NCBI GenBank assembly: GCA_963835215.1
Contig: CAWIES010000004.1
Location: 1 to 64,000, forward strand
Length of the DNA stretch: 64,000 bases
DNA from: Roseiarcus sp963835215
GTDB lineage: Bacteria > Pseudomonadota > Alphaproteobacteria > Rhizobiales > Beijerinckiaceae
Reading direction: 5' to 3'
Below the pieces are notes generated by a model. It was not told where the DNA came from. It worked only from the letters and a program-made list of their open reading frames with translations, and ran no database searches. Below, in pieces: positions 26,380-35,377 of this stretch (its first letter is position 1; every line of letters begins with the position of its first letter). Both the position numbers and the translations under genes were made by a program.

Positions 26380-27345
26380 CTACTCGGCGGCGGCGCGTGT
26401 CGGCTCCTGGGCGGCAAGCCAGCGCTCGACTTCCAGCGCCGCCATACAACCGAGCCCGGCGGCGGTGACCGCCTGGCGAAAGATGTCGTCGGCGACGTCG
26501 CCGGCGGCGAACACCCCCTCGATGCTTGTCGCGGTCGAGCCCGGCTTGGTCAGCACATAGCCGTTGGGCTTGAGGGCAAGCTGGCCCGTGACCAACTCGT
26601 TCGCCGGCGAATGGCCGATAGCGACGAACACGCCGTCGGCCTCAACGGTCTCGAGCGCGCCGGTGCGCGTGTCGCGCAGCCGGACGCTGGTGACGCCGAG
26701 CGGATCGTTGCGGCCGAGAATTTCGTCGACCGCGCTGTGCCAGCGCACCGACACATTGGGCCGACCGGCGAGCCGCTCGCACAGGATCTTTTCCGCGCGG
26801 AACGACTCGCGACGGTGGACGACCAGGACTTCGGCGGCGAGGTTCGAAAGATACAGCGCCTCCTCGACCGCGGAATTGCCGCCCCCGACCACCAGCACCT
26901 TCTTGCCGCGGAAAAAGAACCCGTCGCAGGTGGCGCAGGCCGAGACGCCGAAGCCCTTGAAGGTCGCTTCGCTCGGCAATTCGAGCCACTTCGCCTTGGC
27001 GCCAGTGGCGAGGATGATCGTCTCTGCGGTCAGCGTGCGGCCGCTGTCGCAACGGATGCGGAAGGGCCTCTGGCCGAGTTCGAGCGCCGTGACATATTCG
27101 CTCTCGATGCGCGCGCCGACGTGCTCGGCCTGCAAGCGCATCTGCTCCATCAGCCAGGGGCCCTGGATCGGCGCGGCGAAGCCGGGATAATTCTCGACGT
27201 CGGTGGTGATCATCAATTGACCGCCCGCCTCGAAGCCGCTCAGCAGCAGCGGCTTCAGCATGGCGCGGGCGGCGTAGATCGCGGCGGTGTAGCCGGCCGG
27301 CCCGGAGCCGACGATCACTAGACGTTCGTGGGTGGAAGCGGACAT
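26380..27345 (-). CDS. trxB: Thioredoxin-disulfide reductase
   Basis: 321 residues from ATG 27345, the usual length; an upstream in-frame start adds 31 residues without homology. FAD-binding GSGPAGYTAAIYAARA is near residue 10, the redox-active CATCDG at ~136–139, NADPH-binding GGGNSAVEEALYLSN at ~155, and GVFAAGDVADDIFRQAVTAAG near the C-terminus. It reduces thioredoxin with NADPH in the cytoplasm. Its promoter region is shared with the divergent GST gene. Confidence 0.96.
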   Translation of the reverse strand: MSASTHERLVIVGSGPAGYTAAIYAARAMLKPLLLSGFEAGGQLMITTDVENYPGFAAPIQGPWLMEQMRLQAEHVGARIESEYVTALELGQRPFRIRCDSGRTLTAETIILATGAKAKWLELPSEATFKGFGVSACATCDGFFFRGKKVLVVGGGNSAVEEALYLSNLAAEVLVVHRRESFRAEKILCERLAGRPNVSVRWHSAVDEILGRNDPLGVTSVRLRDTRTGALETVEADGVFVAIGHSPANELVTGQLALKPNGYVLTKPGSTATSIEGVFAAGDVADDIFRQAVTAAGLGCMAALEVERWLAAQEPTRAAAE

Positions 27346-27503
27346 GGAACCCTCGCGCGGCGCCAATCGCAGGGCGCCAGCAGTTGGGGTATATAGGCGC
27401 CCGGCGCCGCCTCCCGCAATATCCGGCGACCCGGCCATCCCCGACGACAGCGGCGGCGAATCGGGCTAGATCGGGCCACGCTTTCCGTTTTGAGAGGACG
27501 ATC

Positions 27504-28109
27504 ATGCTGGTTCTGCGCTCGGCGTCCACGTCGCCCTATGGGCGCAAGGTGAAAATAGTCGCCGCGCTGCTTGGCCTCGACAAACGGATCGAGGTCGTCC
27601 ACGCCGACACCGGCGCCCCGGACGAAAACCTGCTCGGGCAGAACCCGCTGGGCAAGATTCCTGTCCTGATCGCCGAGGATGGCGCGACGATTTTCGACAG
27701 CCGGGTCATCGTCGAATATCTCGACGGGCTGGCCGGTGGCGGGCGGGTCATTCCCGCTGAGTTCGCCGCGCGGATTCAGGTTCTCACCCTGCAAGCGCTC
27801 GCCGATGGAATCTGCGACGCCGCTCTGTTGCAGGTCTATGAGGTGCGCCGCCGCGAACCGGCGATGCGTTCGTCCGCCTGGGTCGCCTCCCAGGCGGGGA
27901 AAGTGGCGCGCGGACTCGCGAGGCTGGAGGCTCATCCGCCTGAGAGCGGCGCGCTGCATGTGGGAAGCGTCGCGCTCGCCTGCGCGCTCGGCTATCTCGA
28001 TCTGCGCTTTGCCGGCGCCTGGCGGCCCGATCATCCGCGGCTGGTTGCCTGGCTCGACGCCTTCGCCGCCGCCACGCCCGCCTTCGAGGCGACCCGCGCG
28101 CACGCTTGA
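27504..28109 (+). CDS. Glutathione S-transferase family protein
   Basis: 201 residues from ATG 27504 (GAGAGGA just upstream). The thioredoxin-like N-terminal domain has LRSASTSPYGRKVKIVAALLGL (catalytic Ser/Tyr region), NPLGKIPVLIAEDG and DSRVIVEYLD, the glutathione-binding SNAIL-type loop. A helical C-terminal domain follows. Role: glutathione conjugation or reduction of electrophiles. It is divergent from trxB and ends before a strong bidirectional terminator. Confidence 0.9.
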   Translation: MLVLRSASTSPYGRKVKIVAALLGLDKRIEVVHADTGAPDENLLGQNPLGKIPVLIAEDGATIFDSRVIVEYLDGLAGGGRVIPAEFAARIQVLTLQALADGICDAALLQVYEVRRREPAMRSSAWVASQAGKVARGLARLEAHPPESGALHVGSVALACALGYLDLRFAGAWRPDHPRLVAWLDAFAAATPAFEATRAHA

Positions 28110-28139
28110 GGCCGGTTTTCCTGGCCTTCAGACAACAAA

Positions 28140-28170
28140 AAAGGCCCGGCGGATCGCCCGCCGGGCCTTT
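28140..28170. terminator. Bidirectional intrinsic terminator
   Basis: A 13-bp perfect stem (28140–28152 with 28158–28170, GGCCCGGCGG core, 5-base loop) is flanked by an A run on the left and a T-rich run on the right. It serves both the GST gene (rightward) and the porin gene (leftward), whose stops are 31 and 20 bases away. Confidence 0.9.
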
Positions 28171-28189
28171 GTTTTGATGGCGGCGCAGG

Positions 28190-28825
28190 TCAGAACTTGT
28201 AGTTCAATCCGGCGCGGACCACCGAGAGATCGAGGTCGCTCGTGCCGGTGGCGCCCAGCACATTGTAGGACTTGCTCATGAGCGGCACGTAGATGTACTC
28301 GGCCTTGGCCGAAATGTTGTTGGTGAAGGCGTATTCGATACCGCCGCCGATCGCGCCGCCGTTGCGCCAGTCGGTTTGCGACAGGCCAGGCGCCGAAATC
28401 CGGTCCTCGACGCCAGCGTAGCCGGCGGTGGCGAAGATGAGCGCGCGGTCGAGCGCGATGCCGGCCCGGGCGCGGGCGGTGAACAGCGAGTCGACCTTGT
28501 CGCTATAGGCGCCCAGCGCGTTGGCGCCGTTGTTGTGCAAGTCAGCCCAATCGAGGTCCAACTCAAGGCCGACGACGAACTGGTTGACCTGGTAATTGTA
28601 GCCGACCGTGCCGCCGATCAGCCCGCCCGTCGGCGACCCGAAGTCGCCGCCACCCGAGCCGCCAGCCCAGCCGCCGTTGGCGCCGATGTAGAAGCCGGTC
28701 CAGCTGAAAGCCTGGGGAGCGTAGTAGGGCGCGGGGGCCGGCGCTGCCTTGTGGGTGGGCAGGTCGGCGGCCAAAGCGCTGGACGCGACGCCGGCCAGCA
28801 GTGCGGCCAACAAAATCTTCTTCAT
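28190..28825 (-). CDS. Opa/Omp25-type outer-membrane beta-barrel protein
   Basis: 211 residues from ATG 28825 (GAGGAGA upstream). The signal peptide MKKILLAALLAGVASSALA is followed by DLPTHKAAPAP, and then an eight-stranded barrel with FSWTGFYIGANGGWAGG at its start, VGYNYQVNQFVVGLELDLDW in the middle and DLSVVRAGLNYKF, with terminal Phe, as the BAM recognition end. Abundant small porin-like proteins of this type occur in Hyphomicrobiales. The terminator at 28140–28170 follows. Confidence 0.92.
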   Translation of the reverse strand: MKKILLAALLAGVASSALAADLPTHKAAPAPAPYYAPQAFSWTGFYIGANGGWAGGSGGGDFGSPTGGLIGGTVGYNYQVNQFVVGLELDLDWADLHNNGANALGAYSDKVDSLFTARARAGIALDRALIFATAGYAGVEDRISAPGLSQTDWRNGGAIGGGIEYAFTNNISAKAEYIYVPLMSKSYNVLGATGTSDLDLSVVRAGLNYKF

Positions 28826-29216
28826 TTTAATCTCCTCGAACCAACCCATATGAAGGCAATGCCGACCACCCAGCCGGCCATGACCCCAATATAACGCCGT
28901 GATCCTCGGAAGTCTGTTACCGAGAAATCACAAATCAGCGAGGGAATGTGGCGAGAATCTGGCAATAATTGGCGAGTAATGAGGTTCAAAGTCGAGCGCA
29001 AGAACGCTCATGTCGCATTGCAATAACCATTATATGTTGCGGACCTGATCGTCGGATAGCCTGTAATGAGGCAAGATTATCGTGGTAAACATTTTGTTTA
29101 CGTTGAAGACTGTCTTGAAAATCGCCACATTTCGGCAACCATAGACGCTGCGCGGCCGCCGCTTTAACCGCGGCGCGAAGGTCGAAGGAAGAAGGCCGAG
29201 GGCGGAAGCGGCCGCG
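28826..29216. other. Intergenic region upstream of porin gene
   Basis: 391 bases with no convincing gene. The stretch 28890–29110 is clearly AT-richer than the surroundings, as expected for a strong promoter/leader of the porin gene. A 77-codon open frame on the minus strand shows no recognisable protein character and is not called. Confidence 0.5.
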
Positions 29217-29477
29217 TCAATCGGCGGTCGGCAGCCGGCGCACGACGAATTCGATCTGGCCATCGGCGCGTTCGCGCCAGAATTCGATTTCGGTCATGTA
29301 AGCGGCTTTGGGGTAGCGCTCGAACAGTTCGCGCGCTTTGGCGCGCGCTTGCGGGCGCGGCAGGCAGAAGGACTCGCGCCGCCACAGATCCGCTTCCGGT
29401 CTGCGGTTCGGGCGCCGGGCGCGTCGCTCGGCGACGCGCTGGGCGAGGTCGCTTGGATTATCGCGGTCGACCGCCAT
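29217..29477 (-). CDS. Small hypothetical protein
   Basis: 86 residues, highly charged (Arg/Glu-rich), no signal peptide or membrane helix. The middle contains ARAKARELFERYPKAAYMTEIEFW and the end QIEFVVRRLPTAD. It looks like a real small cytoplasmic protein because its composition fits coding sequence and it lies cleanly between neighbours, but no family is recognised. Confidence 0.55.
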   Translation of the reverse strand: MAVDRDNPSDLAQRVAERRARRPNRRPEADLWRRESFCLPRPQARAKARELFERYPKAAYMTEIEFWRERADGQIEFVVRRLPTAD

Positions 29478-29535
29478 GACCCTCTCCTGGCGGCGATCCT
29501 AGCGCGCGCTCTCAGGGAAGGGGAGTCGCCGCCCG

Positions 29536-30492
29536 TCACCATCTCCAGCCCGAGCGGGGCTTTGGTGACGCGAGCCAGGCTTGCGTCGCTGTCAGCAGGC
29601 GTCCGTCGATGCAGGCAAGGCCGAGCGCGATCAGCGCCAGGCCAAGGAAATCGCGCGGCGCGAGCCGTTCGCCGAGCGCCGCCGCCCCCAGAAGGATCGC
29701 CGTCACTGGCGCGAGCACCGTCACCAGCACGACATTGGTCGCGCCCGCGCCGGCGAGGATGCGGAAATAGAGGACGTAGCCCAGCGCGGTCGACGACGAG
29801 CCCAACCCCAGCAGCGCCGCAAGCGTGGTCGCGCTCGGCGCCGGCAGGGTCCACGGCGCATCGACCAGCAGCATGAGCGGCACGAACATCACGCACGAGG
29901 CGGTGACTTGACCCGTCGCCACCTCGATCGGCGCCAGCCCGAGGCGACGGAAGCGGCGCGCGTAGACGCTCGCCAGCGCGTAACAGAGTGCAGCCAGCAA
30001 CGCGGCGCCTTCGGCCGCGACGTTGTCGCCGAGCCCGCCGAGCACATCGGGTCCGATCATGGTCGCGACGCCGGCAAAACCAATCAATGCGCCGGTCAGG
30101 CGCCGCGGGTCGAGTTTCTCTTCGGCGGTGAAGAGGTGGGCGACGATAACGGTGAAGACCGGGGTCGTGGCGTTGAGGATCGAAGAGAGGCCGCTCGCCA
30201 GATGCGTCTGGCTCCAGGCGATCAGCGAGAAGGGAACGACGTTGTTGATCACGCCGAGCAGCGCGAGCGCCGGCGCCTGCGCCCACAGGCGCGCCGCAGA
30301 AAGGCCGGTGAACGGCGCGGCGAGCCACAGCAGCGCGGCGGCGATTGTCAGCCGCGCCGCGACGATCGTGAACGGCGGCAGCTCCTTCACGGCGACGCCA
30401 ATGTAGAAGAACGAGCTGCCCCAAAACAGCGACAGCAATAGCAGCAGGCCCCATTCGCTCGCCGTCATGGCGCGTTGTTGGCGAACGGTCAT
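29536..30492 (-). CDS. EamA/DMT-superfamily transporter
   Basis: 318 residues with ten hydrophobic segments arranged as two EamA repeats: LLLSLFWGSSFFYIGVAVKELPP starts the first and ALLAALCYALASVYARRF the second. Members export amino acids or other metabolites across the inner membrane. It is a single-gene unit; the substrate cannot be told from sequence. Confidence 0.88.
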   Translation of the reverse strand: MTVRQQRAMTASEWGLLLLLSLFWGSSFFYIGVAVKELPPFTIVAARLTIAAALLWLAAPFTGLSAARLWAQAPALALLGVINNVVPFSLIAWSQTHLASGLSSILNATTPVFTVIVAHLFTAEEKLDPRRLTGALIGFAGVATMIGPDVLGGLGDNVAAEGAALLAALCYALASVYARRFRRLGLAPIEVATGQVTASCVMFVPLMLLVDAPWTLPAPSATTLAALLGLGSSSTALGYVLYFRILAGAGATNVVLVTVLAPVTAILLGAAALGERLAPRDFLGLALIALGLACIDGRLLTATQAWLASPKPRSGWRW

Positions 30493-30573
30493 CGTGGCCT
30501 CCTCGTTGCGGGAGGCTCGGCGAATACGCTGCGGCGCGGCGAATGTCCGCCCGATTGCGACGGCGCGCCGCGT

Positions 30574-31635
30574 TTATTTTCCCGCGACCAGCCGTTCCCA
30601 CTCCTCTTCGACCAGCGGCGCGACGCGCGGGTCATAGGCGCCTTGCGGCCAAAGGCGCTTCAATGTCTCTAGATTATCGCTCGCTTGCGCGTCGATCAGC
30701 CTTGCCGCCTGCGCATCGCGCGCCGCGATCTCCGGCCGAAGCAGGAAGTCGAGCAGCGCGTAGGCTTGATCGAGATGGGGCGCGTCCTTGGGGATGGCGA
30801 AGGCGATGATCACCAGGCCGCCGCCCTCCTTGGGCAACGCAAAGCGGATGTCGGCGCCGGCGCCGCCCTCGCGGCTGCGCGTGCTCGCCGCCTCCGCTTC
30901 GCCTGCGTCGCCGACACTGAGGCAGGCGGCGCCGCTCGCCAACGCGCTCACGACATCGGCGGCGGCGAAGGCGCGCGCGGTCTGGCGGGTTCGTCCGATC
31001 AGGGCGCTGGCGCTCTTGAGCTGCAGCGGCGAGGCGCGCGTCGGGTCGACCCCGAGCAGGCGCCAGGCGGCGGCGAACAGCGTGTCGCGGTCGTCTGGCA
31101 GCACGACGCCGCAATCGGCCATCTTGCGCGCTTCGTTCGGCGCGAACAGGGCGCCCCAGGAGGTCGGCGCGCCGCCAATCCGCTGGGCCGCCTTGTCGGC
31201 GTCGTAAATCAGACCGGTCGCGTACCAGCCCAGCGGCGCGCCATAGGCGTCGACGGGATCGTAGAAGGTGAGCTTGCCGAGGACCGCCGATTGTAGTCCA
31301 CGCACGTTGTCGAGCCGCGTTTTGTCGAGCTTGGCCAGCGCGCTGGCGGCGATCTCGCGGGCGAGCGAGGCGCCGGAGAGCACAACGAGGTCGTAGGGCC
31401 CGTCGCGCCATTTCTCGGCGAGATTGGCCGCGCCCTCATAGGCGTCGTAGGCGACTTGATCGCCGCTTTCCAACTCGAATTCCTGCAGCGCGGCAAGATC
31501 GAGCGTGGCGGGCGGCGCGAGCAGGCGCACGATCTTGACCGTGGGCGCTGAGGGCGCCGCGAACGGCGAGCTGTCGTCGGCGTGGGCGCCCGAGGCGGCG
31601 GCGAGGGCTGCGAGAAAAACGATCCTGGCTAGCAT
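30574..31635 (-). CDS. Periplasmic polyamine-type solute-binding protein (PotD/PotF-like)
   Basis: 353 residues from ATG 31635, which shares one base with the stop of the upstream aminotransferase gene (TGATG). A signal peptide (MLARIVFLAALAAASGAHA) precedes a type-2 binding-protein fold: DLAALQEFELESGDQVAYDAYEG, PYDLVVLSGASLAREIA, PLGWYATGLIYD, and IIAFAIPKDAPHLDQAYALLDFLLRPE. These match spermidine/putrescine-binding proteins. No permease or ATPase is next to it, so it may serve a remote transporter or a different periplasmic role. Confidence 0.78.
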   Translation of the reverse strand: MLARIVFLAALAAASGAHADDSSPFAAPSAPTVKIVRLLAPPATLDLAALQEFELESGDQVAYDAYEGAANLAEKWRDGPYDLVVLSGASLAREIAASALAKLDKTRLDNVRGLQSAVLGKLTFYDPVDAYGAPLGWYATGLIYDADKAAQRIGGAPTSWGALFAPNEARKMADCGVVLPDDRDTLFAAAWRLLGVDPTRASPLQLKSASALIGRTRQTARAFAAADVVSALASGAACLSVGDAGEAEAASTRSREGGAGADIRFALPKEGGGLVIIAFAIPKDAPHLDQAYALLDFLLRPEIAARDAQAARLIDAQASDNLETLKRLWPQGAYDPRVAPLVEEEWERLVAGK

Positions 31636-32792
31636 CAAACGCGCTCGCGGGCGACGACATCGCTCAGCCGATCGAGCGCGGCGTCGAGCGTCGCGTCGCG
31701 CTTGGCGAAACAGAAGCGCGTCACCGTGCGGATCGGCCCCTCGGCGCAAAAGGCCGAAACCGGGATGGCGGCGACGCCGTGACGTTCGACCAGCTCGCGG
31801 CAGAAGGCGACATCGTCGTCGCGGCCGAGCGGCGCGATGTCGATGTTGAGAAAATAGGTGGCGGCGCTTGGCAGCACAGTAAATCCGCGCTCCGTCAGCC
31901 CCGCGGCGAAACGATCGCGGCTGCGTTGATAGCCGGCCCGCATGCCGGTGAAATAGGCGTCGTCCTTCGCCAGGCCGTAAGCGACTGCTGCTTGCAGGTT
32001 CGGCGGCGTGGTGAAGGTGATGAACTGGTGCGCCTTGGCCAACACGCGCAGGATCGCCGGGGCGGCGCAAACGAAGCCGACCTTCCAGCCGGTCAGCGAA
32101 AAAATTTTGCCGGCCGAGCCGATCTTGACCGTGCGCTCGCGCATCCCCTCCATCGCCATCAGCGGAACGTGGCTCAGCCCGTCGAACACCACATGTTCCC
32201 AGACCTCGTCGCAGAGTGCGATCGCGTCGTGCTTGACGCAGGCCCTGGCGAGAATTTCCAATGATTCCCGCCCATAGACGACGCCGGCGGGGTTGAGCGG
32301 ATTGTTGAACAGCACCACTTTGGTGCGGGTTGAAAACGCCGCGGCGAGATCGGCTTCGTCAAACGTCCAGTGCGGCGGCTTCAGCGTGACGAACTTCGGG
32401 ACCCCACCCGCGCGCCGCACCAGTGGCAGATAGGCGTCATACATCGGCTGGAACAGCACGACCTCGTCGCCCGGTTCGATCAGCGCCAACAGTGCCCCCG
32501 CTAGCGCCTCGGTGGCGCCGGACGTGACCATCACCTCCTGTTCGGGATCGAGAGCGAGCCCCTGGAAGCGCCGGTAATGGTCGGCGATGGCGGCGCGCAG
32601 TGTCGGCAGGCCGAGCATCGGCGGATACTGGTTCCAGCCCTCGACCACCGCCTCGGCGGCCTTGGCGCGCACGTCGGGCGGGCCGGGATCGTCGGGGAAG
32701 CCTTGGCCGAGATTGACCGCGTCGTGCTCACGCGCCAAACGCGACATAACCTCAAAAACGCTGACGCCGAGATCGGCGAAGAGGGAGTTCAT
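31635..32792 (-). CDS. PLP-dependent class I/II aminotransferase
   Basis: 385 residues, fold-type I. NLGQGFPDDPGPPDVRAKA at the N-terminus, VTSGATEALAGALLAL (~95), NNPLNPAGVVYGRESLEILA and the PLP lysine in GSAGKIFSLTGWKVGF (~229) match the aspartate/kynurenine/glutamine-transaminase branch. It transfers amino groups between amino acids and 2-oxo acids in the cytoplasm. Co-translated with the polyamine-type binding protein gene. The exact substrate is unknown. Confidence 0.9.
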   Translation of the reverse strand: MNSLFADLGVSVFEVMSRLAREHDAVNLGQGFPDDPGPPDVRAKAAEAVVEGWNQYPPMLGLPTLRAAIADHYRRFQGLALDPEQEVMVTSGATEALAGALLALIEPGDEVVLFQPMYDAYLPLVRRAGGVPKFVTLKPPHWTFDEADLAAAFSTRTKVVLFNNPLNPAGVVYGRESLEILARACVKHDAIALCDEVWEHVVFDGLSHVPLMAMEGMRERTVKIGSAGKIFSLTGWKVGFVCAAPAILRVLAKAHQFITFTTPPNLQAAVAYGLAKDDAYFTGMRAGYQRSRDRFAAGLTERGFTVLPSAATYFLNIDIAPLGRDDDVAFCRELVERHGVAAIPVSAFCAEGPIRTVTRFCFAKRDATLDAALDRLSDVVARERV

Positions 32793-32848
32793 CGGGCTCG
32801 CTCAATTGTGTGCGACGCTTGTAGCGCAAAACGGTCGCGCCTGGGTAT

Positions 32849-32871
32849 GGCGCGCCCACCGCAGGCGCGCC
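32849..32871 (-). terminator. Possible hairpin after membrane-protein gene
   Basis: Two copies of the self-complementary octamer GGCGCGCC (32849–32856 and 32864–32871) can pair as an 8-bp hairpin with a 7-base loop. It begins immediately after the stop codon at 32873. No T run follows, so terminator function is uncertain. Confidence 0.3.
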
Positions 32872-32872
32872 C

Positions 32873-33433
32873 TTAGGCGGCGTCGAGCTCCGGAGGCGCG
32901 GCGCCGGGCGGCCGGGTGGTTATCCACACCGTCATGTCCCAGGCGTTGCGCAGGCCGGCGACGAAGAGAACGAGGAGGGCGATCGCCGCCAGCAGGTTGG
33001 CCTCGGTCGGCCGGTCGTCGAACTCCATCGCCGAGGAGCCGAGTAGCAGCAAATAGCCGGAAACCGGGATCAGCGCGTAGAAGGCGCGATCCTCCCAATC
33101 GAGGCCGACCGCGAACCGGCGGACGATGATGGCGATGACGCGCCCGCAATAGGCGAGGCCGGCCAGCGCGCCGAGGCCAATTACGCCGCCGAGGCTCCGC
33201 GCAGTGTCGCACGGCATGACCGAGATCAGGCAGACGAACAACGTCGCGGCGAAATGCACGACCGTCGGCGTGACGAAGGCGTGCATCGGCGCGGCGCCTC
33301 TCCTGTTGAACATGCTCGAGCCGATCGACGCCGCGACGAACATCAGGCCGACCAGCGTCGCCGCCGCCGCCCCACTCAACATATAGAAATCGCGCCAGTC
33401 GCGCAGGGCCTGGTCAAGGGTCGGGGACAACAT
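32873..33433 (-). CDS. Four-helix inner-membrane protein, unknown function
   Basis: 186 residues from ATG 33433; a start 18 codons further up is possible but adds a polar unconserved tail. LDQALRDWRDFYMLSGAAAATLVGLMFVAASIG and three further hydrophobic stretches give about four to five transmembrane helices. It resembles modulator-of-growth-type hypothetical membrane proteins common in alphaproteobacteria, for which no function is known. Divergent from the metallohydrolase gene. Confidence 0.7.
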   Translation of the reverse strand: MLSPTLDQALRDWRDFYMLSGAAAATLVGLMFVAASIGSSMFNRRGAAPMHAFVTPTVVHFAATLFVCLISVMPCDTARSLGGVIGLGALAGLAYCGRVIAIIVRRFAVGLDWEDRAFYALIPVSGYLLLLGSSAMEFDDRPTEANLLAAIALLVLFVAGLRNAWDMTVWITTRPPGAAPPELDAA

Positions 33434-33695
33434 CGGCCTCGGGGAGAAAGGGCGCTTGCCAGCGCCGGGCGAGGATGATTGGAGCAAACGGGGGCGGCCG
33501 GGTAAAGCGCGGCCTTCGAAGCGAGGCGCCGCAGGTGCCCTCGAGGAGGGTGGATCGGCTGCCCAGGCGCGCGAAAAGTCGTTTCGCGGCGGGCATTTGC
33601 GGCGCCGCTGGCGCTCGCCGCCCGACGGTCGCCCTTTGCGCCGAAAGGCGCAAAATCTCTGGCGACTCAGGGCGCCGCTGGTTTAACGTTCTTCG

Positions 33696-34451
33696 ATGTT
33701 GCGCTTGTTTGAACGCCGGACCTCGACGGACTCGGTCGCGCATATCGATGTCGCGCATTCCGGGGAAGTGTTTCGCGTCGCCCTGAAGCGCGTTTCGACT
33801 TCGCGGCGCTTCACGTTGCGGGTGCGCGCGGCGACGCGCGACGTGCTGCTGACCATGCCGGCGCGCAGTTCGCTGCGCTCGGCGCGCGAATTCGCCGAAC
33901 GCCACGCCGCCTGGATCGGCGCGCGGCTGGCGCGGCTGCCGCACCCGGTCGCCTTCGCCGCGGGGGCGGTGACGCCGCTGCGTGGCGTCGATCACACGAT
34001 CGATCACCGCCCTCACCAGCGCGGCGTCGTCTGGACGGAGCGGGGACCGCACGGCGCGTTGATCTGCGTCGCCGGCGCGCAGCCATTCATCAGCCGCCGC
34101 GTCGCCGATTTCCTCAAGCGCGAGGCGCGCAAGGATCTCGAGGCGGCGGTGGCGCGCCACTCTCGGCGCCTCGGCGTCGCGCCGCGTCGCATCTCGCTGC
34201 GCGACACGTCGAGCCGCTGGGGCTCCTGCTCCTCGACCGGCGCGCTCAATTTCTCCTGGCGGCTGATCCTCGCCCCGCCAGACGTCCTCGACTATCTCGC
34301 GGCGCATGAGGTCGCCCACATCGTGCACATGAACCATTCGCCGATGTTTTGGAAGCTGACGCGCCGGCTCTATCCCGATACCGACCGCGCCGAGGCCTGG
34401 CTGCGCGCGAACGGCGCGGATCTACACCGCTTCGGCGCCGAGGCCGCCTGA
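33696..34451 (+). CDS. YgjP-like zinc metallohydrolase (DUF45/M48-type)
   Basis: 251 residues. The gluzincin-like motif HEVAHIVHMNHSPMFW (~203) gives HExxH plus the downstream conserved His, and SSRWGSCSSTGALNFSWRLILAP just before it is the family signature. The N-terminal part (RRFTLRVRAATRDVLLTMP) is the usual beta domain. These proteins are predicted metalloproteases or nucleic-acid-associated hydrolases with no confirmed substrate. Confidence 0.88.
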   Translation: MLRLFERRTSTDSVAHIDVAHSGEVFRVALKRVSTSRRFTLRVRAATRDVLLTMPARSSLRSAREFAERHAAWIGARLARLPHPVAFAAGAVTPLRGVDHTIDHRPHQRGVVWTERGPHGALICVAGAQPFISRRVADFLKREARKDLEAAVARHSRRLGVAPRRISLRDTSSRWGSCSSTGALNFSWRLILAPPDVLDYLAAHEVAHIVHMNHSPMFWKLTRRLYPDTDRAEAWLRANGADLHRFGAEAA

Positions 34452-34457
34452 GGCCGG

Positions 34458-35255
34458 TCAGGCGAAACTGTCGACCGCCTCGAGCAGCAGCGCGAGATCC
34501 TGCGGGCGCGAGAGGCGATGATCGCCGTCCTTGATCAAGCTCAGCGTCACCGGGTCGGCGGCCATGTGTTCGATCAGCGTCAGCGCGTGGCGATAGGGGA
34601 CGTCCTCGTCGCGCATGCCCTGGAGAATGCGGGCCGGGCAATGGCTGCGCACCGTCGCGCCGAGCAACAGATGGCGCCGCCCGTCCTCGATCAGCGCGCG
34701 GGTGATGCGGTAGGGCTCGTTCGCGTAGTCGGAAGGACGCTCCCACACGCCCTCGGTCATAATCGTCTGCCGGTCGGCCTCGCTCGCGCGCGCCCACATC
34801 AACGCCTCGGTGAAGTCCACTGCCGGGGCGATCAGCGCCATGCCAGCGAGCCGCGCCGTCTCGCTCGCTGCAGCGAGAGCGCGCGCCGTCAACAGCGCGA
34901 GATAGCCGCCCATCGACGAGCCGACCAGCACTTGCGGGCCTTCGCTCTCGGCGCGGATCAAGGTCAGACATTCCTCCAGCCAGCGCGACACGGTTCCGTC
35001 GTCGAACCGCCCCCCTGAGGCGCCGTGGCCGGAATAATCGAAGCGCAGCAGCCCGTAGCCGCGATCCGCGCAATGGGCGTCGAGCGCGCTCGCCTTGGTC
35101 GAGTTCATGTCGGACCTGAAACCGGCGAGCCAGACGAACCCGGGCAGGCCGGCACGCGCTGGCGCGCGGCGGCGAAACGCGATAGGGCGACGCTGCGCCC
35201 CGGCGCCGACCTCGAGGATTTGCGGTTCGCCTTGGATCACGGTCAAATCGTCCAC
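34458..35255 (-). CDS. Alpha/beta hydrolase (ABHD10/thioesterase-like)
   Basis: 265 residues. The nucleophile elbow GSSMGGYLALL (~115), a preceding FDYSGHGASGG oxyanion-region loop, MRDEDVPY (Asp) and DGDHRLSRPQD (His) make a complete Ser-Asp-His triad. It fits the group of small serine hydrolases related to palmitoyl-protein thioesterase ABHD10. Its 3' end is 6 bases from the metallohydrolase stop (convergent). Substrate unknown. Confidence 0.87.
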   Translation of the reverse strand: MDDLTVIQGEPQILEVGAGAQRRPIAFRRRAPARAGLPGFVWLAGFRSDMNSTKASALDAHCADRGYGLLRFDYSGHGASGGRFDDGTVSRWLEECLTLIRAESEGPQVLVGSSMGGYLALLTARALAAASETARLAGMALIAPAVDFTEALMWARASEADRQTIMTEGVWERPSDYANEPYRITRALIEDGRRHLLLGATVRSHCPARILQGMRDEDVPYRHALTLIEHMAADPVTLSLIKDGDHRLSRPQDLALLLEAVDSFA

Positions 35256-35377
35256 ATGATTCGCCTGGGTTTCCTCGCTTCTGACGCGGCAGGCTTGGCC
35301 GTGGTCGCAATGGCTGACCTCGCGGCCGTCGTCAACGCCAAGGGTCTGGCCGCCGGCCCCGCCCGGCGGCCACGCGC

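Noticed and set aside
29030..29263. 77-codon minus-strand frame in the AT-rich intergenic region
   Set aside because: It overlaps the more plausible 86-residue gene, mixes two base compositions and has no family-like sequence.
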